NCBI GenBank assembly: GCA_037043455.1
Contig: JAWPHD010001274.1
Location: 248,001-312,000, forward strand
DNA: 64,000 nucleotides
Source: Cyrtodaria siliqua
Lineage: Eukaryota; Mollusca; Bivalvia; Adapedonta; Hiatellidae
Direction of reading: 5' to 3'
Positions 11,601 to 21,841 of the stretch are shown here, piece by piece (the first letter of the stretch is position 1; every line of letters starts with the position of its first letter). The notes under the pieces are model-generated. The model worked only from the letters and a program-made list of their open reading frames with translations, searched no databases and was not told where the DNA came from. The position numbers and the translations under genes are program-made.

Positions 11601-12643
11601 AGGATCTATGTTTGATATGGTTAGTGCTTTCTTTTTCAACGTCGCAGTTAGTTATTTTTGTGTTCGGAGTTAGTTATTTTTGTGTTCGGAGTTAGTTATT
11701 TATAGTTAGCGATTATGAATATTCTTTCACTAAGAAATCCCAGTCTTTTACCTATAGCAATGTAATAAAACTGTTTATTCACTTTCTGGCAGTGTATATC
11801 TTTCTTTTTTTTAAATGGACACACGGTCATTTTGCTCTTCTTTTTTTTTTAAAACTCACTGCGTCCCGTTAGTTTTGCCACATTACTTGCTTTTGTTCAA
11901 TCATTAATATTTAATTGTAAAATATAGTATGAAGCAAAACATATTTGCATATTAATGTTGATTATCATTACGTGTTCCCGCCTTAATTCCATTAAGCAAT
12001 GGGAAAGCTCATATTAGCAGGATATTAGCATATTAATGTTGATTATATTGCACCAATAAACCTATGATAGAATAAGAAAAATAAAGAAGAGAAAAGTCAA
12101 ACTTCTATATAATTATATGCAAGCAGGTTTTAAAGTCAAAATGATAATGAATAAATAAATGGAGAGGCTGATTTCAAGGCTTGGCGAATACTTCAAAAAT
12201 GCCACGTGTCCCTTTAAAATTAAACCCATTCATATACAATTGCATCAGAAAAAACTGAGGGCCAGTAAGATTATTTTTCATATTCATTATTTTACATTGC
12301 TGAGACTTTTACAATGGTGTATGTGGCGTCAAGAATGGTGTATGTGGCGTCAAGAATGGTGTATGTGGCGTCAAGAATGGTGTATGTGGCGTCAAGGTAC
12401 GACAACTCTGGTTAGCGATTGGTAGTATATAATTACAATGAGATATACTACACAATAGTGTTAACTTGTTCAGTTATTACTACTTACCCCAGAGCGCATT
12501 ACAAAGCCTCGGTTTCCGGTAGATCTAAGGCTTATGGATGATGCTGGAAAGGCACAGACTAAAGATGAGCAAAAAAGTATCAATATCAGTGAAAATAACA
12601 CTGTCGTCGTCGTCATCGTTAACACGTTGTTCGTCTTCTCCAT
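8533..12643 (-). CDS. Secreted EF-hand calcium-binding protein gene (three exons recognised)
   Basis: The gene model joins 12488-12643, 9033-9243 and 8533-8696 on the minus strand and predicts about 176 residues. Exon 1 supplies a signal peptide. Exon 2 carries one complete EF-hand loop and a second loop cut by the intron. Exon 3 supplies a basic, amphipathic C-terminus. Intron 1 is phase 0 on both sides and intron 2 is phase 1 on both sides, which independently supports joining the exons. The first two donors and the first acceptor are close to consensus; the last acceptor is weaker. The protein should be secreted and bind calcium. In a mollusc that could fit extracellular matrix or shell-related calcium handling, but this is inference. 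A further exon inside the 3.2-kb first intron cannot be excluded. Confidence 0.65.
8712..8996. repeat. 68-bp minisatellite of exon-end and splice-donor copies in intron 2
   Basis: A 68-bp unit repeats four times at exact 68-base spacing (8724, 8792, 8860, 8928, ending 8996) with only a few changes. On the minus strand each unit contains a segment matching the 3' end of exon 2 and its donor: about 30 bases with five mismatches, including cgagacg then gtaag. Each unit also holds tatatacag, an acceptor-like site. The array therefore looks like amplification of the gene's own exon-intron boundary. Confidence 0.85.
9033..9243 (-). CDS. EF-hand gene exon 2: two calcium loops
   Basis: The exon follows a strong acceptor (cttatacttgtacag) and ends before GTAAGA. 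It is 211 bp, entering in phase 0 and leaving in phase 1. In the joined protein, residues 73-84 (DRNGDDKLSSEE) form a canonical EF-hand loop with D, N, D, K, S and E at positions 1, 3, 5, 7, 9 and 12, flanked by amphipathic helices. Residues 112-122 (DTDGDGLLDRD) begin a second loop whose position 12 is encoded across the next intron. The helix between the loops is rich in aromatic residues (WFYRNIVRYTTY). The family match is by motif only; I do not recognise a specific orthologue. Confidence 0.75.
9250..10208. other. Intron 1 sequence, no feature recognised
   Basis: This is the acceptor-proximal part of intron 1. I found no second exon with matching phase, no tandem repeat and no recognised transposon. 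The open frame at 9188-9394 plus is the opposite-strand shadow of the exon and its flank. Confidence 0.35.
10211..10792. mobile_element. TA-flanked MITE with about 40-bp terminal inverted repeats
   Basis: The left end tggtggcatatttctgccac continues as gagatagctagataattatc. The right end is its reverse complement with about two differences over 40 bases. Both ends are bounded by TA (10209-10210 and 10793-10794), the target duplication typical of Tc1/mariner-type transposons. The 582-bp interior contains further cgagatagt motifs and no transposase frame, so it is a non-autonomous element. It sits within intron 1 of the EF-hand gene. Confidence 0.85.
10886..10990. repeat. Palindrome with 39-bp arms
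   Basis: The left arm at 10886-10924 and the right arm at 10952-10990 are reverse complements with two mismatches (core tgaaattttaacaattaaga). They are separated by 27 bases and could form a stable hairpin. The palindrome lies about 90 bases beyond the MITE, inside intron 1. Confidence 0.85.
11200..11348. repeat. Palindrome with about 65-bp arms
   Basis: The left arm (11200-11268) and right arm (11281-11348) are inverted copies, with cores tataagatttacgaaactcg and its complement, around a loop of about 12 bases. Repeated actcg/cgagt motifs mark the arms. It may be an independent foldback or the end of a larger element that includes the 10886 palindrome. Confidence 0.8.
11646..11704. repeat. 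22-bp direct repeat, about 2.5 copies
   Basis: The unit agttagttatttttgtgttc plus gg occurs twice in full and once in part, inside intron 1. Confidence 0.8.
11965..12023. repeat. Dispersed repeat, single-copy relative of the 45.2-kb array
   Basis: The sequence cattacgtgttcccgcctta then attccattaagcaatgg through atattagcagga matches 45293-45352, where the first 24 bases are tandemly expanded. Here it is present once. Confidence 0.75.
12315..12397. repeat. 21-bp tandem repeat, four copies
   Basis: The unit tggtgtatgtggcgtcaaga plus a is repeated four times with no visible divergence. It creates a seven-residue repeat in the 12159-12425 plus-strand frame, which is otherwise unrecognised and not taken as a gene. 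The array is close to the donor of exon 1, inside intron 1. Confidence 0.9.
12488..12643 (-). CDS. EF-hand gene exon 1: signal peptide
   Basis: This exon encodes 52 residues starting MEKTNNVL. A hydrophobic core of about 16 residues (VLFSLILILFCSSLVC) is followed by A31-F32, a plausible signal peptidase site after SLVCA. I chose the methionine at 12643 over the upstream one at 12679 because it has A at -3 and G at +4 and puts the hydrophobic core at normal signal-peptide distance. The exon ends in GGG followed by GTAAGT, an excellent donor, in phase 0. A good acceptor-like tract ending tttcag lies just upstream (boundary 12661/12662), so an untranslated first exon may lie further up. Confidence 0.65.
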
Positions 12644-12708
12644 TTCGTAATGTAGGTGTGTCTGAAACGAGCACAGCAAAAATGAGTAAATAGCCCAGCA
12701 AGAATTTA

Positions 12709-12716
12709 CTTATAAG
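12709..12716 (-). promoter_or_regulatory. Possible TATA-like element of EF-hand gene
   Basis: cttataag (palindromic) lies 66 bases upstream of the chosen start codon. It would place transcription start about 30-40 bases before the ATG. The competing reading is that the acceptor-like site at 12662 marks the exon start and the promoter is elsewhere. Confidence 0.2.
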
Positions 12717-12719
12717 ACG

Positions 12720-13484
12720 TTCACTGGCGTTTCAGTGATATATTGACATGCGAAATGCATGAAAATACATACGATGTTGTGCCATATTGCATCTTTAATC
12801 TATAACCATCGTATTTGCTGATATATGGTTTCACAGCAGACCCACGACATTAACGATACACCCCCGCAATATTTCAGTCATCAATCAAATGGAAAATATA
12901 GATAAAAGCGAAAAATTATCATGAACGCATTTATTTGTGATAAGAATCAAGACTATGATTGTTTACTGCTTCCGGTTTCAGACATTATACTACGCAGTAA
13001 GATACAGTTCGGACCAGCACTATTAAATTGTTTTTGATCCGGTGGTACACCTGGTGTAAATGAATCATAACTCTAGGGAAAGTATTTCAGAATCTTGTCA
13101 TAATAATGACATGATTGATTAGCAATCGTTTTTGAACTGAAGCCAGACCAATATTTTGATATGATGACGTCAATATACGCAGTGCATAGCTGCACGATAC
13201 ACTGTTGGCTACCAGGTCCATAGGGTCTTATTGGGAGGGGGAGGCAAGGATAACTAATTAATAATCAGCCGTTTTGCATACCCACTAATCGTGTTTGTTA
13301 GTGCATACAATTTAGCAACTCGAATTATATGAATCTTAATTATTTACGTTATTGATAATATTGCTAGTGTTTTTAATCAAAGTGTGTCGCTAAACATATT
13401 TTATAACCCTAAGAATTGTCAACAAAGATAACGGATACGAAATATTCCACGATATAGGCGGGTAACACTTCGCTTGACATTCAA
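12720..13484. other. Upstream flank of EF-hand gene, no feature recognised
   Basis: This is the presumed promoter side of the EF-hand gene. Apart from the weak TATA-like site listed separately, I see no regulatory motif I can defend and no other gene. Confidence 0.3.
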
Positions 13485-14047
13485 TATGTATTGCAAACAG
13501 TATAACGCAAAATGTATTACTAACCGCATAGCGCTATACAAACGACCAGTGACTACATTCAATATATATTACTAACACCGTATAGCGCTATATAAACGAC
13601 TAGTGACTACATTCAATATATATTAATTATCATATAGCGCGATACAAACGACCAGTGGCTACATTCACTAATAAACGACCTGTGACTAAATTCAATATAT
13701 ATTACTAACCGTATTGCGCTATACAAACGACCAGTGACTACATTAAATATATTTATTATCATATAGAGCGATACAAACGACCAGTGGCTACATTCAATAT
13801 ATATTATTTATCGTAAACAACCAGTGGCTACATTCAGTATATATAAATTTATCGTAAACGACCAGTGGCTACATTCAATCTATATTACTTATCGTAAACG
13901 TTCCATATATATTACTTATCGTATTGCGCGATACGGATGACCAGTGACTACATTCCATATATATTACTTATCGTATTGCGCGATACGGATGACCAGTGAC
14001 TACATTCAATATATATTACTTATCGTATAGCGCTGTACGGACGACCC
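13485..14047. repeat. About 52-bp degenerate tandem array, roughly ten copies
   Basis: The repeating elements are cgtatagcgctatacaaacg, accagtgactacattcaata and a tatatatta stretch. Copies vary by internal deletion (some lack the gcgctata block), so spacing ranges from about 40 to 60 bases. Each complete unit holds the palindrome tatagcgctata. Confidence 0.9.
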
Positions 14048-14396
14048 AGCCTCTGACTATAACATTCAGATGGCTACACGCAATGGCGCAGTTCAGTTAC
14101 GAGTATTTAAAATTCCACGCTCGTTGAACTAGCTTCCTGCTACTAAAAAATAAAATTCACAGCATCTTCGAATTAAATCGATAGCGTGATAATTATTTGA
14201 TGATTTAACTATAGAGGTACATCTGAACCAGTGTCAGGAGATGGAGGTTACGCGAATTTACGTTGTACGACATCCTTTTAAGACAAACACGAGTTTAACA
14301 CGTGATATTTTAATGCGGGAACAGTATAGTATAACTGAATTATTTGCCAATTATAACTAATAGCATTTGGTTAAGGTATTCGGTCAATGAAAACTT

Positions 14397-14594
14397 CTAC
14401 GCAGTATCTTCAAGGTCGTATCCAAATAACAGAATGTCAATATTTACATTCCCCTCATCACTGCGTCTATTAACGTGTGAATGATCGTGCTCCGGCCAGT
14501 AAAACAAGTGATATTTGACAGTATCAATATGCCAGGAAACTATGCGAAACACGCAACCGAGACGGCGGCTAGTCTGCCAGACACCTAGCTCCAT
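14397..14594 (-). CDS. Orphan open frame, possible terminal exon (uncertain)
   Basis: This minus-strand frame runs to a stop at 14397 and reads like globular protein over its last 45 residues (for example TVKYHLFYWPEHDHSHVNRR, then an acidic end). An acceptor-like tttcgcatag lies inside it at about 14543. I do not recognise a family. Its upstream neighbour on the same strand is a dispersed repeat, so if it is an exon, the rest of its gene lies beyond the repeat. It could equally be a chance frame. Confidence 0.2.
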   Translation of the reverse strand: MELGVWQTSRRLGCVFRIVSWHIDTVKYHLFYWPEHDHSHVNRRSDEGNVNIDILLFGYDLEDTA

Positions 14595-14750
14595 GCGCTG
14601 CGTTCCATCTCGTTATAGTTACTGTAGAACTCATTAGGTCTGGATGGGTTCAAGGATGTAGGATAAACGGGCCATTGCTTTGTTTCGAGCACAATTAAAA
14701 CACGAACATAAACAAGTTTTGTAATGAGGTCATGGGCAGTATCGAGGTCA

Positions 14751-14935
14751 GGGGCGTAGCCAGAGCTTTTGGAGAATACGTCCTGGGGGAGGATGCGGCA
14801 GTGGGTGTCCCCCTCCTGCTGGTGGGTGTCCTGGGGGCCTCCCCGGGAAAATTTTGAAATTTGAGTGCAATTTCGGATTTGGGCGAGATTTTGGAGGCTT
14901 TCGCCTCCATTCATTAAGTTTTTTTTTTTTATATA
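14751..14935. mobile_element. Dispersed GC-richer repeat starting ggggcgtagccag
   Basis: This block is visibly richer in GC than its surroundings. It begins with ggggcgtagccagagctttt and ends near a poly-T run (14921-14932). I recall sequences opening with gcgtagcca as common dispersed repeats in invertebrate genomes. It contains nested ggtgtcc/ggggg motifs. The class (SINE or MITE) is undetermined, and the overlapping frames at 14585-14914 are shadows of it. Confidence 0.45.
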
Positions 14936-14939
14936 AATA

Positions 14940-15660
14940 GTGCCTCAGCCTCTACCTCCCTTCAATTTTTATTGCTGATTTTAAAAAATAAGCACTTTTA
15001 TTTTTTCACATTCGATTTCTAGAGATAAATCCTTGGATTTTGAATAGCGTCACGAAATGAAAAAAATAATCGTACGATAATTAAGACTTACTAGTAGACT
15101 GAAACGAAATATGTTCTGGGAACTGTAATAAACACACCGTGAACATGAACAACATTCCAACGCGAAGACGAATACAAACCTGTACTAAGAGACCATTAAA
15201 GAGTTATAGCAACACAGACGTTAACTTAATTCAGTTGAACTTAAACGTAAACTCTAAACAAGTTAATACAATTCAAACGAAAATTCAGACGAATACATAG
15301 TCAAACTTGTATTATTGCACCATTAAAAAGAATAGCAACACAGTTGGTGTCTGAATTCAGTGAAACTTTATTTAAAGTTCAATTGGGAATTGAAAGTTTG
15401 CTCTCTTATCAGAGGTGATCACTTAAGCAGATTCGACCTTACGTAACGTTACGCGTACTGCGTATCTTTAAACAAATATTTAAATTGCACTGAACACAAA
15501 AACAGGTGTTTCAGATTACAGAGTCAGTTTGACCTGATGAAAGCAATAAATCCCGAACACTTCGACACTAGTTTTTAATATTGTGTAAGGGTGAGATAAC
15601 AGCAGTCTGATGATCGATGCTCTTTTCTTGTGACGTCATATAGCGAGATGCGTACACTTA
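14940..15660. other. AT-rich DNA, no feature recognised
   Basis: There is one weak direct repeat (caaacctgtactaagagacc near 15175 and caaacttgtattattgcacc near 15303, each followed by a gcaacacag stretch). No gene or RNA is seen. Confidence 0.35.
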
Positions 15661-15665
15661 CAGTA

Positions 15666-15921
15666 CTCAACTTTTATAATCGGTCACCCAGTTTTTTTGA
15701 AAAGTGACCGATTATAAAAGTTTACCATGACGATTTGTGATTTTTGAAAAAGAGGGGTGTGGTTGTTACATGTTGCCTATTTATGGGATCAAATTTTTTT
15801 TTTTGCGGATTACATTGTTGATAAACTCAGCTCGATAAACTTAATAAAATATTGGTATTTCCAGTTTTCAGTTTTCGTGTTATTTTCAAAAAAATGTAGG
15901 TGACCGATTATAATAGTTGAG
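15666..15921. mobile_element. TA-flanked 256-bp MITE
   Basis: The ends are inverted: ctcaacttttataatcggtc at the left and its complement (gaccgattataatagttgag) at the right. Each is bordered by TA (15664-15665 and 15922-15923). A further inverted copy of the terminal motif lies just inside the left end (about 15702-15727), making a local hairpin. There is no coding capacity. The TA duplication suggests mobilisation by a Tc1/mariner-type transposase. Confidence 0.8.
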
Positions 15922-15962
15922 TAGTATATAAGTGCAGCACAATGTGCTTGCCAAGGAAATAC

Positions 15963-16408
15963 ACATAATTAGTTATAAACACAATTAGTTATAAACACAA
16001 TTAGTCATAAACACAATTAGTTATAAACACAATTAGTCATAAACACAATTAGTTATAAACACAATTAGTTATAAACATAATTAGTTACAAACACAATTAG
16101 TTCTAAACACAATTAGTTATAAACACAATTAGTTCTAAACACAATTAGTTCTAAACACAATTAGTTATAAACACAATTAGTTATAAACACAGTTAGTTAT
16201 AAACATAATTAGTTATAAACACAATTAGTTATAAACACAATTAGTCATAAACACAATTAGTTATAAACACAATTAGTTATAAACATAATTAGTTATAAAC
16301 ACAATTAGTTATAAACACAATTAGTTCTAAACACAATTAGTTATAAACACAATTAGTTATAAACACAGTTAGTTATAAACATAATTAGTTATAAACACAA
16401 TTAGTTCT
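15963..16408. repeat. 16-bp tandem array, about 28 copies
   Basis: The unit acacaattagttataa repeats with variants (agttcta, agtcata, acataatt, acagttag). The variant order is partly repeated, for example the run around 16160-16205 against that around 16340-16385, showing block duplication. The array begins about 40 bases after the MITE end. Confidence 0.95.
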
Positions 16409-16409
16409 A

Positions 16410-17150
16410 TGAAGTGTATAGATCTAAATTAAATTTAGGTTTGCAATTATCATTCTTTGAATTCTGGACATTAAAATTATTTCTATTGTCCTAAATATTC
16501 AAAATCTGGTACAATTAACATTATAATATGGCTTTAAAATAATTTATTAATGGCTTATTTCTTGCCTTTATATTCATCGAGCTAACTATTTTAGAGTAAA
16601 ACTTGATAAAAGAAACAAATAAGAAATTAATAAATTTATAAAGTTCCCCGGCAGCTTCGAAATAACATGTACACCATCAGACAAGTAAACCAGGTCTCAC
16701 AATGTGCTGGAATCTACAAACCGTATGCGTTTTTCATTTGAAATGCTTTTATGTTTCCATTCCCATTTTTATAATTTTGTCTGGAATTCGTAGTTCTTAA
16801 AATAATGTCCCTCATTTAGTTGGAATGGAGCGTAATGCACTTTATGAATCATCCAGGTATTTTAAAAATGAGCGTTAATTGATAATATGTTAGTGCAGTT
16901 AGTATATAATCATTATTTGTGACACTTTACTCTTATTTATTAAAGAGTTGTTTCTATTTTTGCTCAAGTACGAGCGGTCAGCACGGCTATATATTGATTA
17001 ATGTTGACAGGTACATACTGCGATTCCAGATATACCTGTGCACACAGATAACTGCGGAATGTCGGAAGTTATGATTATTGGCGGAATCCGGTTCATAAAT
17101 CAGAGCCATTGACTCATAGATATTGAAACTTATAGCAGGTATCATTGGAA
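16410..17150. other. AT-rich DNA, no feature recognised
   Basis: No exon, RNA gene or repeat could be supported in this stretch. Confidence 0.35.
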
Positions 17151-17152
17151 TG

Positions 17153-17200
17153 TATGAATGAACGAATGAATGAACGAATGAACGAACGAACGAACGAATG
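17153..17200. repeat. Tetranucleotide microsatellite (gaat/gaac)n
   Basis: About twelve repeats mix gaat and gaac units and are interrupted only by substitutions between the two. Confidence 0.9.
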
Positions 17201-17474
17201 TTTTATAACTGTTTATTAGCTTGGGTCAGGAGTGGTGATGATCAGTGACACTCATGGAGATGAAAATCATTACTGGAAATGTGATCACCGTCAATTCACT
17301 TTCATGGCATTCATTTCCAGCTCTTATTGGCGAAGTTCTATCGTCTTTTGGGAGAGACAGTTGACTATTTATTTGGTCGCTTCCAACTGGGAATATGTAT
17401 CATTCGAAAATATCCCCTTTACGATAAAGCAATCTATTATTGTAAATCACATTGCAATTGTTTTTAACGATGTC

Positions 17475-18090
17475 ATAATTCAGTGTTGATCATAGATATA
17501 AGCCCCTCCCCCCACCCTTCCCCCTTTTTTTACAGGGCCAGAAGTAAGCATGTTATTCGTTATTCGATATTCAAATGAGAAACACATTAAATCGAGATTC
17601 GTATCCACCAATTAAGTTTTGAATATTTAAAACAAATAAATAGATTTTTTATTCATCAAATTCATTTTTAAATATTGAAAAACAAAACACTCGAGATTCG
17701 TTTATTCATCATATTTCTTTTAGAATATCGAAAAACAAAAATCGCAAAATTCAAATACAATTTAGTGTTGATTATAGACATTGCTTCCTTTTTACAGCGG
17801 CCGTAAGTTAGCATGCTATTCTTATTCGTCCCCCAATATTCAAACTGAATATCGAAAAAAAATAATTCGAGATTCATCAATTTCATTTTTGAATATCGAA
17901 AAACAAAACACTTGCGGTTTTATTGACCAACTATCTATAGAGACTCGAAAAGCGAAAATCACGACATCTTTATGTAAGGCAGCTATCTTACTAGCTTACG
18001 GAACAGGACAAAAAAACAGAAAAAAACCCCCAACTCTATTTCATTTTTCATTTTCTATACTCATTTTTGAATATCGAAAATCGTAAAACA
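17475..18090. repeat. Two diverged copies of a roughly 280-bp repeat with gaatatcgaaaa motifs
   Basis: The stretch from cagtgttgatcatagatata (about 17480) recurs as tagtgttgattatagacatt (about 17763). Both are followed by a tttttacag tract, a gtaagcatg-like segment and repeats of gaatatcgaaaaacaaaaca. The smaller motif recurs at 17670, 17727, 17848, 17893 and 18069. Short frames here are shadows. Confidence 0.65.
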
Positions 18091-18102
18091 TAAAACTCCA
18101 GA

Positions 18103-18818
18103 TTCAGCTCGTTTTAACTTCTTATGGGGTCTACGCTTCTTATCCGTTTTCTAGAGCTCGTAGTCGATGGAGGACTTTCATATTCGTAATATGTTTATAA
18201 CTAAAAAGGACCTCCAACCGGACTACCGTTACCATAAACTTCGAAAAATCTTTACTAATTTTATTATCATAACCCTGATCGCTATTTTCAAATTATAAAA
18301 GTAATTGAAGAACCCTTCTGCGACAAGGACAATCACTATTAAACTTGTTAAACAGTTTATCAAAAGAGGTTATAACCCTTTCAGTTAGCAACGCACGACA
18401 TGTTTAGTGGTTGATACATTTACAGTTCCCAATCATGATTTGCTCTTTGATTTTGCGATGAACGGACATATTGTGGACCCTATGATAACGTCTACCTAAA
18501 TCCTCAATGGACGGTAGCGTTTGATGTTTGTCTGAAATCTTGTCTTGTCGTACGCTTAATGATGCGTTCTCTTGTTGTTCTGGCTTCTGCCAAGTCACTC
18601 AGTACTTGCACTGTGGCTTTCTAGGCGTTTGTTTTCAATTCATATATACATGATCATCCTTGTGTTATACTTATATTGTCTATTAATGCTGCCTTAATTG
18701 TTAGAGAATATAACCATGACCTGGCCCGTTTTATTGGGATGACAATATTATCAGAGTGAGGTTTGATGCACCCTAGAACCTGGTTTAAACACCAAGCGGC
18801 CTTTTTGCCTTCCTATTA
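18103..18818 (+). mobile_element. RT-family copy A (Penelope-like, C-terminal part and tail)
   Basis: This is a degenerate plus-strand copy of the reverse-transcriptase family that recurs in the window. Translation with frameshifts gives the run SYGV..FSRARSR, then RYHKLRK, then (I)KRGYNP, the order seen in the better copy at 61433-62385. It continues into the non-coding tail (gatgcaccctagaacctggt) and is truncated at about 18818, inside the tail. Multiple stops make it a pseudogene. Confidence 0.7.
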
Positions 18819-18819
18819 T

Positions 18820-19290
18820 CAAAAGGTGATAAATGAGGTCAGAAACCTTTTTCTTTCAGGAATAGATTGAAAAAGTTTAGAATACATCTATCTAAGTCGC
18901 ATTAAACAAACAGTGTGACGATATATTTAACCCGAAGATGTCGAGAATCCACCTTAACCATTCGCAAACAAATAGATTTTTTTTTATTAAATTTTTTAGC
19001 GCAAATAACCGCGTCATATGTGTTATTCATGGAAGTATCATAACAGTTTTTAAGTTATACATAATCAGTAGCGACAATAGACAAACAATCGAATTAAACG
19101 GTAAAGTACTAAAACAAACCCAAACGTGTTGGATCTATTTCACAAAACTGAAATGAAGATACCAGTTGTTCTGTTTGTTTACTGCCGAAGTGACATATAT
19201 GTCATTGGAAACACCCTCAATTGCAGTACACTTGTCGGTAAATTATAAATGGTTGATCCACTGTTCTTGTCGACAAGCGACTGCCACAAT
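18820..19290. other. No feature recognised
   Basis: Two short open frames (18938-19156 and 19166-19366) lack recognisable domains, and no repeat core is seen. Confidence 0.3.
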
Positions 19291-19292
19291 CA

Positions 19293-19516
19293 CTCCTCAT
19301 ACGTTAGATAAACAATATCCCACTGGAATGCTCTACCCCAGATACTCATACCCTCCCTTAAAATAGAGCTGTTCCACTAATCAGTTAGCGTAGTAGAACA
19401 TGCCTCCTCATACGTTAGATAAACAATATCGCACTGGAATGCCCTACCCCAGATAATCATACCTCTCTTAAAATAGAGCGGTTCCACTAAGCAGTTAGCG
19501 TAGTAGAACATGCCTC
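19293..19516. repeat. 110-bp direct repeat, two copies
   Basis: The segment starting ctcctcatacgttagataaa recurs exactly 110 bases later with a few substitutions. A third copy begins at 19512 but stops after a few bases. Confidence 0.85.
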
Positions 19517-19737
19517 ACCATAAGTGGTCCCAGATGATCTGTTTCTACACAACATATTTTGTTTTTGTTTTCTGTCAAATAAAATCATCTTTAAACGTTT
19601 GGACTAACTCTCGTAAAGCAGACCTCACGATGAAGCCTAAGGAATTTACTCTCGTCCTTGCAGGTTTACGAGTAAGGAATGCTGATGACGCAATCACTAA
19701 TCACAATACGATGCCACTGGAAATGAAACTACAGAAG

Positions 19738-21840
19738 GTCAGTATAGGGCAATATCACAGTAAGCGAGACCATGGTAGGCGAGACCATGGTAGGCGTAAT
19801 TATAGGGCAATATCACAGTAGGAATAACCATGGCAGGCGTTATTATATGGTGATATCATAGTTGGAATGACCATGGTAGGCGTTATTATAGGGCAATATC
19901 ACAGTAGGAATGACCATGGTAGGTGTTATCATATGGAAATATTACAGTAGGAATGACCATGGTAGGCGTTATTATATAGAAATATCACAGTAGGAATGAC
20001 CATGGTAGGCGTTATTATATGAAAATATCACAGTAGACGAGACCATGGTAGGCGTAATTATAGGCGAGACCATGGTAGGTGTAATTATAGTGCAATATAA
20101 CAGTAAGCGAAACCATGGTAGGCGTTATTATATGAAATATCACAGTAGGCAAGACGATGGTAGGCGAGACGATGGTAGGCGAGATCATGGTAGGCTTAAT
20201 TATATGGCAATATCACAGTAGGAATGACCATAGTAGGCGTTATTATATGGACATATCACAGTAGGAATGACCATGGTAGGCGTTATTATATAGAAATATC
20301 ACAGTAGACGAGACCATGGTAGGCGTAATTATAGGCGAGAGACTATGGTAGGTGTAATTATAGTGCAATATAACAGTAAGCGAAACCATGGTAGGCGTTA
20401 TTATATGAAATATCACAGTAGGCAAGACGATGGTAGGCGAGACGATGGTGGACGAGATCATGGTAGGCGTAATTATATGGCAATATCACAGTAGGAATGA
20501 CCATGGTAGGCGTTATTGTATGGAAATATCACAGTAGGAATGACCATGGTAGGCGTTATTATATAGAAATATCACAGTAGACGAGACCATGGTAGGCGTA
20601 ATTATAGGCGAGACCATGGTAGGTGTAATTATAGTGCAATATAACAGTAAGCGAAACCATGGTAGGCGTTATTATATGAAATATCACAGTAGGCAAGACG
20701 ATGGTAGGCGAGACGATGGTAGACGAGATCATGATAGGCGTAATTATAGGGAAATATCACAGTAGAAAATACCAATGTAGGCAAGACCATGGTATGCGTA
20801 ACTATAGGTCATTATCACAGTAGACGAGACTTTGGTAGGCGAGGACATGGTAGGCGAGATCATGGTAAGCGTAATTATAGGGCAATATCACAGTAGGAAA
20901 TATCATGGTAGGCGAGAACATAGTAGGAGAGACCATGGTAGGCGATACAATGGTAGACGAGACCATGGTAGGTGTAACTATAGTGCAATATCCCAGTATG
21001 AATGACCATGGTAGGCGTAATTATAGAGCAATATCACAGTAGGCGAGACCATGGTAGACGAGACCATGGTAGACGTAAATATAGGCAATATCGCAGTAAA
21101 CGAGACCATGGTAGGCGTAATTATATGGCAATATCACAGTAGGCGAGACCATGGTAGACTAGACCATGTAGGCGTAATTATGGGTAAATATCACATTAGG
21201 CGAGACCATGTCAGGCGTAAATAAAGGGAAATACCACAGTAGGCGAGACTATGATAGGCAAGACCATGGTAGGCGTAATTATAGGGAAATATTACAGTAG
21301 GCGAGACCACGATAGACGAGACCATGGTAGGCTTGATTATTGGAAAATGTCACAGTAGGCGAGACCATGGTAGGCGAGACCATGGTAGGCGTAATTATAG
21401 GGAAATATGGCAGTATACGAGACTATGGTAGGCGTAAGTAAAGGGAAATATCGCAGTAGACGAGACCTTGTAGACGTAATTATAGAGAAATATCAAAGGA
21501 GGCGAGGCCATAGTAGGCGAGATCATGGTGTGCGTAATTATAGGGAAATATCACAGTAGGCGAGGCCATGGTAGACGTAATTATAGGGAAATATCACAGT
21601 AGGCGAGGCCATGGTAGGCGTAATTATAAGGAAATATCACAGTAGGCGAGGCCATTGTAGGCGAGACCATGGTAGGCGTAATTATAGGGAAATATCACAG
21701 TAGGCGAGACCATGGTAGACATAATCATAAGGAAATATCACGGTAGGCGAGACGATGGTAGACGTAATTATAGGGAAATATCACAGTAGACGAGACCATG
21801 TAGGCGAGAAAATGGAATGCGAGAACATGGTAGACATATT
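19738..21840. repeat. About 43-bp minisatellite with internal 15-bp sub-repeat and higher-order units
   Basis: The unit reads gggaaatatcacagtaggcg, then agaccatggtaggcgtaatt, then ata. It is built on the 15-bp motif gcgagaccatggtag, which is sometimes doubled or tripled within a unit. A block of about 275 bases (near 20020, 20290 and 20570) is copied three times with the same variant order. ccatgg palindromes recur throughout. Open frames here are shadows. Confidence 0.93.
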
Positions 21841-21841
21841 T

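Noticed and set aside
11451..11639. Extra exon of the EF-hand gene in intron 1
   Set aside because: The frame is protein-like, but I find no convincing acceptor upstream and no donor in phase 0; joining exons 1 and 2 directly already fits.
12159..12425. Plus-strand frame with CMWRQEW repeats
   Set aside because: The repeats come from a 21-bp tandem array; the rest has no recognisable domain and it lies within an intron of the opposite strand.
14585..14914. 109-residue minus-strand frame
   Set aside because: It is mostly translation of a dispersed gcgtagcc-type repeat that also opens an overlapping second frame.
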